Source of the DNA: Candidatus Gastranaerophilales bacterium | Lineage (GTDB): Bacteria; Cyanobacteriota; Vampirovibrionia; Gastranaerophilales; Gastranaerophilaceae | Assembly: GCA_944322885.1 (NCBI GenBank) | Contig: CALUQH010000031.1 | Coordinates: 62,001 to 126,000 of the forward strand | Direction: 5' to 3' | DNA: 64,000 nucleotides | In this document: positions 61,325 through 64,000 of the stretch, piece after piece | Position numbering within the stretch: the first letter of the stretch is position 1 | Layout of the letters: every line of letters begins with the position of its first letter | Position numbers and translations under genes: made by a program | The notes under the pieces: model-generated | Databases searched by the model: none | Seen by the model: the letters and a program-made list of their open reading frames with translations, nothing else | Told to the model about the DNA's origin: nothing

Positions 61325-62491
61325 TTATGAATTAAAAGCCCTGAATAATTCTTTTAATACTTCCTGACCTTTGAGCATTGATTTGTAATCCAGATATTCA
61401 TTTTTTGAGTGCATATTACAAACTGTTGCAAGACCCAGCAAATAAGGTACGAATTTATTGTTATTTGCGTTTGTTTCATTTGCGTAAATGTGGGTTTCCG
61501 CACCGGCATGGAATGATGTTATATCTGGTTTTACTCCGACTTTTTTTGCAACAGCTTCAAAAAGTATCGGGATATAATCATCGTCAACTTTTTCAAAAGG
61601 CGGAAGGTGTTCTTCAAACTCAATTGAAGCTTCTGCAATATCTTTATGCGCTGCATTAAATTCATCGACTGTTAATGTAATTTTATTTTTTAATTCTTCT
61701 TCTTTTTTACGGCTGGAGCTTCTGATTGAGTAACTTACTTCTGCATCAGTGTTAATGATATTCGTAACATTGATATCGCCTGCAGAAATTCCTCCTAGAT
61801 TGCAAGAAGTAATTACTGTCCCTTCTTCTTCATAGAAAACTCCCTGAGGAAGATTTGAGATTAAGTCGGCAATAAGTTTTGCAGCATTAGCTCTTGTTTT
61901 GTCGCCTATATCAATGCCCGAGTGTCCGCCTTTAAAGCTGTGAACTTTAATTTTGGCTAAAGTATAGCTTGCGCCTGATACTTCGCACTGCCCTAAAGTG
62001 TCGCTGTCAAGGACAAGAACGTATTTTGATTTGAAATTTTTTAAATTAGCGTTTCTGATACCAGACAGCCCGTTTTCCTCATCACGGGTAAACATAATTT
62101 CAAGACCGCCATGCATCATTGTTGATTTTGCAAGATTTTTTGCAAAATAAAGAGCATTTGCAACGCCGGCTTTGTCATCTCCGCCAAGAGTTCTTTCTAT
62201 TGCGTGTATGAAGCCATTTTCATCAACATAAGTTTTTACGGGGCTGCCATCTCCTATTACATCCATGTGGGCAGACAGCATTAGAGGTTCTTTAGAACTG
62301 TCTGTTGCCGGGATATTTATAATTACGTTTTTAAAATCATCAAATTTGCAATCTATTCCGTTTTTGTCGCAATAATTTTTAATCCATTCTGCAACTTTTT
62401 CTTCGTGCATAGAAGGTGATGGAACTTCCGCAAGACTGCAGAACAAATCAACAAGCTCATGTTCTTTTCTTATATCTTCAATCATTATCAT
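61325..62491 (-). CDS. M20-family metallopeptidase (PepT-like)
   Basis: The di-zinc peptidase pattern is clear: LSAHMDVIGDG near 75, RTLGGDDKAGVANAL near 97, MFTRDEENGLSG with the catalytic Glu near 133, and FHAGAETHIYANE near 335. A dimerisation insert with FKGGHSGIDIGDKTRANA follows the first half. The 388-residue length and motif context resemble tripeptidase T/YqjE-type cytosolic peptidases. The exact peptide specificity is not readable. Start ATG at 62491, with a second in-frame ATG two codons on. Confidence 0.9.
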   Translation of the reverse strand: MIMIEDIRKEHELVDLFCSLAEVPSPSMHEEKVAEWIKNYCDKNGIDCKFDDFKNVIINIPATDSSKEPLMLSAHMDVIGDGSPVKTYVDENGFIHAIERTLGGDDKAGVANALYFAKNLAKSTMMHGGLEIMFTRDEENGLSGIRNANLKNFKSKYVLVLDSDTLGQCEVSGASYTLAKIKVHSFKGGHSGIDIGDKTRANAAKLIADLISNLPQGVFYEEEGTVITSCNLGGISAGDINVTNIINTDAEVSYSIRSSSRKKEEELKNKITLTVDEFNAAHKDIAEASIEFEEHLPPFEKVDDDYIPILFEAVAKKVGVKPDITSFHAGAETHIYANETNANNNKFVPYLLGLATVCNMHSKNEYLDYKSMLKGQEVLKELFRAFNS

Positions 62492-62581
62492 AATTTTATC
62501 CTCTCTCTTACTGAATTTATTTTAGCATTTTTTTTGATTTTTACAATAAGTAATTTTCGGAGATTAGATTATGTTAATTAT

Positions 62582-63238
62582 TTAATAGATACTTTGTTTT
62601 ACTAAGGGGTATACATAGTCATTAAATTCCCAGTTACTAAGCTGCAAAACCCTTGAACAGTATTTAGGAGCAGTTGTACACTTTGTTATGGCTTCTTCTT
62701 TATCTAATGTTGAATTATACGAGTTAAAGGCAGGTTTATTATTTGGGCAAATTAAAAATACAAATTTATCATACCCCAAAAAATTAGGTTTTTTGTCGCC
62801 GTTTGTATCAACCATCAAATCTATACAGCCTCCGTTTCCAATTATGACAGATATTCCGTCCGGCAAATATATTTGAAATAATTTTCGACCGTTTATGGTA
62901 GTATACCCGCGCTTTATAACTTTCATGTAATTCACAAGATACTTATCAAAGAATTCTTCTGCAATTATATTGTTTGCCGCTTGATCAAAGCCTCCATTTT
63001 CATTTGTGGCCATAGAGCCTTTTTCCCAATATTCAATCGGTCCGTTATCAATTTCCGAAAGTAAAATAGCTTGTGACATTATACTGTAAAATTTTTTTAA
63101 TCTTGCTGATGTTTCCTGCTCTTTGTAGCGGGATATAACTGCAGGCAGTGTCAATGATGCCACTACTCCTATAACCCCCAGGGTAATCAGTACTTCGGCC
63201 AATGTAAATCCGGTTTTGTCAGTATAAATTATATTCAT
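62582..63238 (-). CDS. prepilin-like protein G, intact frame, 218 aa
   Basis: The ATG at 63238, nine bases after GGAG, gives a short standard leader (MNIIYTDKTG) before FTLAEVLITLGVIG with Gly at -1 and Glu at +5. The GTG at 63253 in the same frame is less likely. The mature domain keeps RLKKFYSIMSQAILLSEIDN, closely matching A-C, but ends differently with several Cys residues. No homopolymer or palindromic element is present, making it the simple, constitutive member of the set. It stands alone next to the XRE regulator. Confidence 0.88.
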   Translation of the reverse strand: MNIIYTDKTGFTLAEVLITLGVIGVVASLTLPAVISRYKEQETSARLKKFYSIMSQAILLSEIDNGPIEYWEKGSMATNENGGFDQAANNIIAEEFFDKYLVNYMKVIKRGYTTINGRKLFQIYLPDGISVIIGNGGCIDLMVDTNGDKKPNFLGYDKFVFLICPNNKPAFNSYNSTLDKEEAITKCTTAPKYCSRVLQLSNWEFNDYVYPLVKQSIY

Positions 63239-63340
63239 AGAAAGAGTCTCCACAATTGATAAAAAATTACTGATTTATAAATCAGTATAGTTAAATTATA
63301 AATCATTTTGTAAAAAAGTCAAGCAGGATAAACTATTTTT

Positions 63341-63571
63341 ATGGATAGGCAGGAAATCATAAAACTTTTTTCAGAAAATGTAAGAGCAGAGAGAGCAAGA
63401 AAGAAATATTCACAGGAAAAATTGGCAGAGATGGCGGATATTACACCTGAATATCTTGCAAGGATTGAAAAAGAAAAATACAGTCCATCTCTGGTTGTAA
63501 TTGTAAATATTGCAATTGCTTTAAATGTTCCTGTTGATAGGTTAATTCCTCTGGATAAATATTTACGTTAA
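63341..63571 (+). CDS. XRE-family helix-turn-helix regulator, 76 aa
   Basis: A Cro/CI-type DNA-binding domain fills the protein: VRAERARKKYSQEKLAEMAD, then ITPEYLARIEKEKYSPSL as the recognition helix region and IAIALNVPVDRLI. There is no ligand domain. TAAACT (63329-63334) lies six bases before the ATG and there is no Shine-Dalgarno site, so the transcript may be leaderless. It is divergent from prepilin G with 102 bases between starts and might regulate it; this is inference from position. It overlaps mutS2 by four bases at the 3' end. Confidence 0.85.
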   Translation: MDRQEIIKLFSENVRAERARKKYSQEKLAEMADITPEYLARIEKEKYSPSLVVIVNIAIALNVPVDRLIPLDKYLR

Positions 63572-64000
63572 TTAATATCTACCACACTAACTCCGTCGCC
63601 GCCTTCAGCGTCTTCTCCGGGACGGAATTTTGCAACATAAGGTGATGTTGATAAAAAGTCTCTTACGGCAGATTTTAAAGCACCAGTTCCATGTCCATGA
63701 ATAATTGTTACACAGGCAAGGTTTGCAAGGCTTGCTTTATCAAGGTAAAATTCAAGACTGTCGAGAGCATCTTCCACTTTGTAACCGCGCAGGTCAAGCG
63801 TACTTGAGATATTTGTTCTTCTTAATTCAAATTTTTCAAGAGAACTCGGGCGGTAAACATTTTCTTTCTTTTCATAAGCCGAATCGTAAGGTGCGAGTTT
63901 GTCGCATTTGATTTTTGTTTTAAAGTTGCCCATTTGAACAGATACATTTTCGTTTTTGTCCGGCAGTTCAAGAACCGTTACGGGCTGATGAAGCTCTTTC
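63568..64000 (-). CDS. mutS2: MutS2 C-terminal part with Smr domain (cut by window edge)
   Basis: The frame is open to the right edge. The last 85 residues form an Smr endonuclease domain: STLDLRGYKVEDALDSLEFY, then TIIHGHGTGALKSAVRDFL with the catalytic-type HGHG, and a short tail. Upstream of it is the small barrel-like linker region (VSVQMGNFKTKI) typical of MutS2. MutS2 resolves branched DNA or splits collided ribosomes in various bacteria. A free-standing Smr protein is unlikely because the frame continues beyond the first internal Met. Confidence 0.88.
   Translation of the reverse strand, partial: KELHQPVTVLELPDKNENVSVQMGNFKTKIKCDKLAPYDSAYEKKENVYRPSSLEKFELRRTNISSTLDLRGYKVEDALDSLEFYLDKASLANLACVTIIHGHGTGALKSAVRDFLSTSPYVAKFRPGEDAEGGDGVSVVDIN

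Noticed and set aside
1-64000. Insertion sequence, prophage or integrase gene
   Set aside because: No transposase, integrase, terminase or capsid-like protein was found; the gene order is housekeeping with scattered prepilin genes.

Overview
The window looks like chromosome from an AT-rich, Gram-negative, anaerobic or microaerophilic relative of the cyanobacteria, most plausibly a gut-type Melainabacteria/Vampirovibrionia (Gastranaerophilales-like). The strongest sign is that the RNA polymerase beta-prime subunit is split into rpoC1 and rpoC2 behind rpoB, the cyanobacterial and plastid arrangement. LptC/LptA-like proteins, a TolC-type channel and a MacAB-type pump imply an outer membrane. A PerR-rubredoxin-rubrerythrin-flavodiiron cluster implies a cell that detoxifies O2 and peroxide rather than respiring it. 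No photosynthesis gene is present. The lineage is my inference; no database was searched.

Layout. 1-9.0 kb: mutS (cut by the left edge), tRNA-Leu(CAG), small regulators and a prepilin-like gene, then a minus-strand run ricT-gpsA-murQ-ribH and a ccdA/thioredoxin pair. 9.0-9.5 kb: a gene-poor block of long palindromes. 9.5-19.3 kb: a 53-residue protein and the rpoB-rpoC1-rpoC2 operon. 19.3-28.5 kb: two hypothetical proteins, an M16 peptidase, prepilin A, the peroxide/oxygen defence cluster and prepilin B. 28.6-38.5 kb: thrS, ssb with a four-carbon acid-sugar kinase and pdxA, prepilin C, secD/secF, dapA, prepilin D. 38.5-46.5 kb: lptC-lptA-TPR-dprA-topA-aroE, closely packed, then prepilin E. 46.5-56 kb: a tolC-macA-macB-type efflux operon, trkA/trkH, a kinase-like unknown, yggT and mtnP. 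56-64 kb: a lytic transglycosylase, relA/spoT, yggU, a leader-peptide attenuator in front of an unknown protein, an M20 peptidase, prepilin G, an XRE regulator and the 3' end of mutS2.

Most striking feature. Seven prepilin-like genes (FTLAEV start of the mature protein) are scattered as single genes. Five of them (A-E) have their own ribosome-binding site and start codon, and for four a good sigma-70-type promoter is visible. Between the start codon and the prepilin signal each carries a homopolymer of exactly ten G:C pairs. In all five the tract leaves the frame one base short: as written the ribosome stops within 14-17 codons, and one extra base (11, or 8 or 14) restores a full prepilin. 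All five tracts have G on the + strand although three genes run on the minus strand, and they share flanking bases, so the element looks like a DNA-level module. A sixth prepilin (F) has an interrupted purine-rich version of the same module that is in frame. Candidate explanations are phase variation, RNA polymerase slippage on a tuned tract, or a systematic homopolymer length error; the sequence alone cannot decide.

A second notable system is a textbook-style transcription attenuator at 59.8-59.95 kb. It has a 28-residue leader peptide rich in His and Trp, mutually exclusive antiterminator and terminator stems, and downstream of it a membrane-associated protein of unknown function instead of an amino-acid biosynthesis gene.
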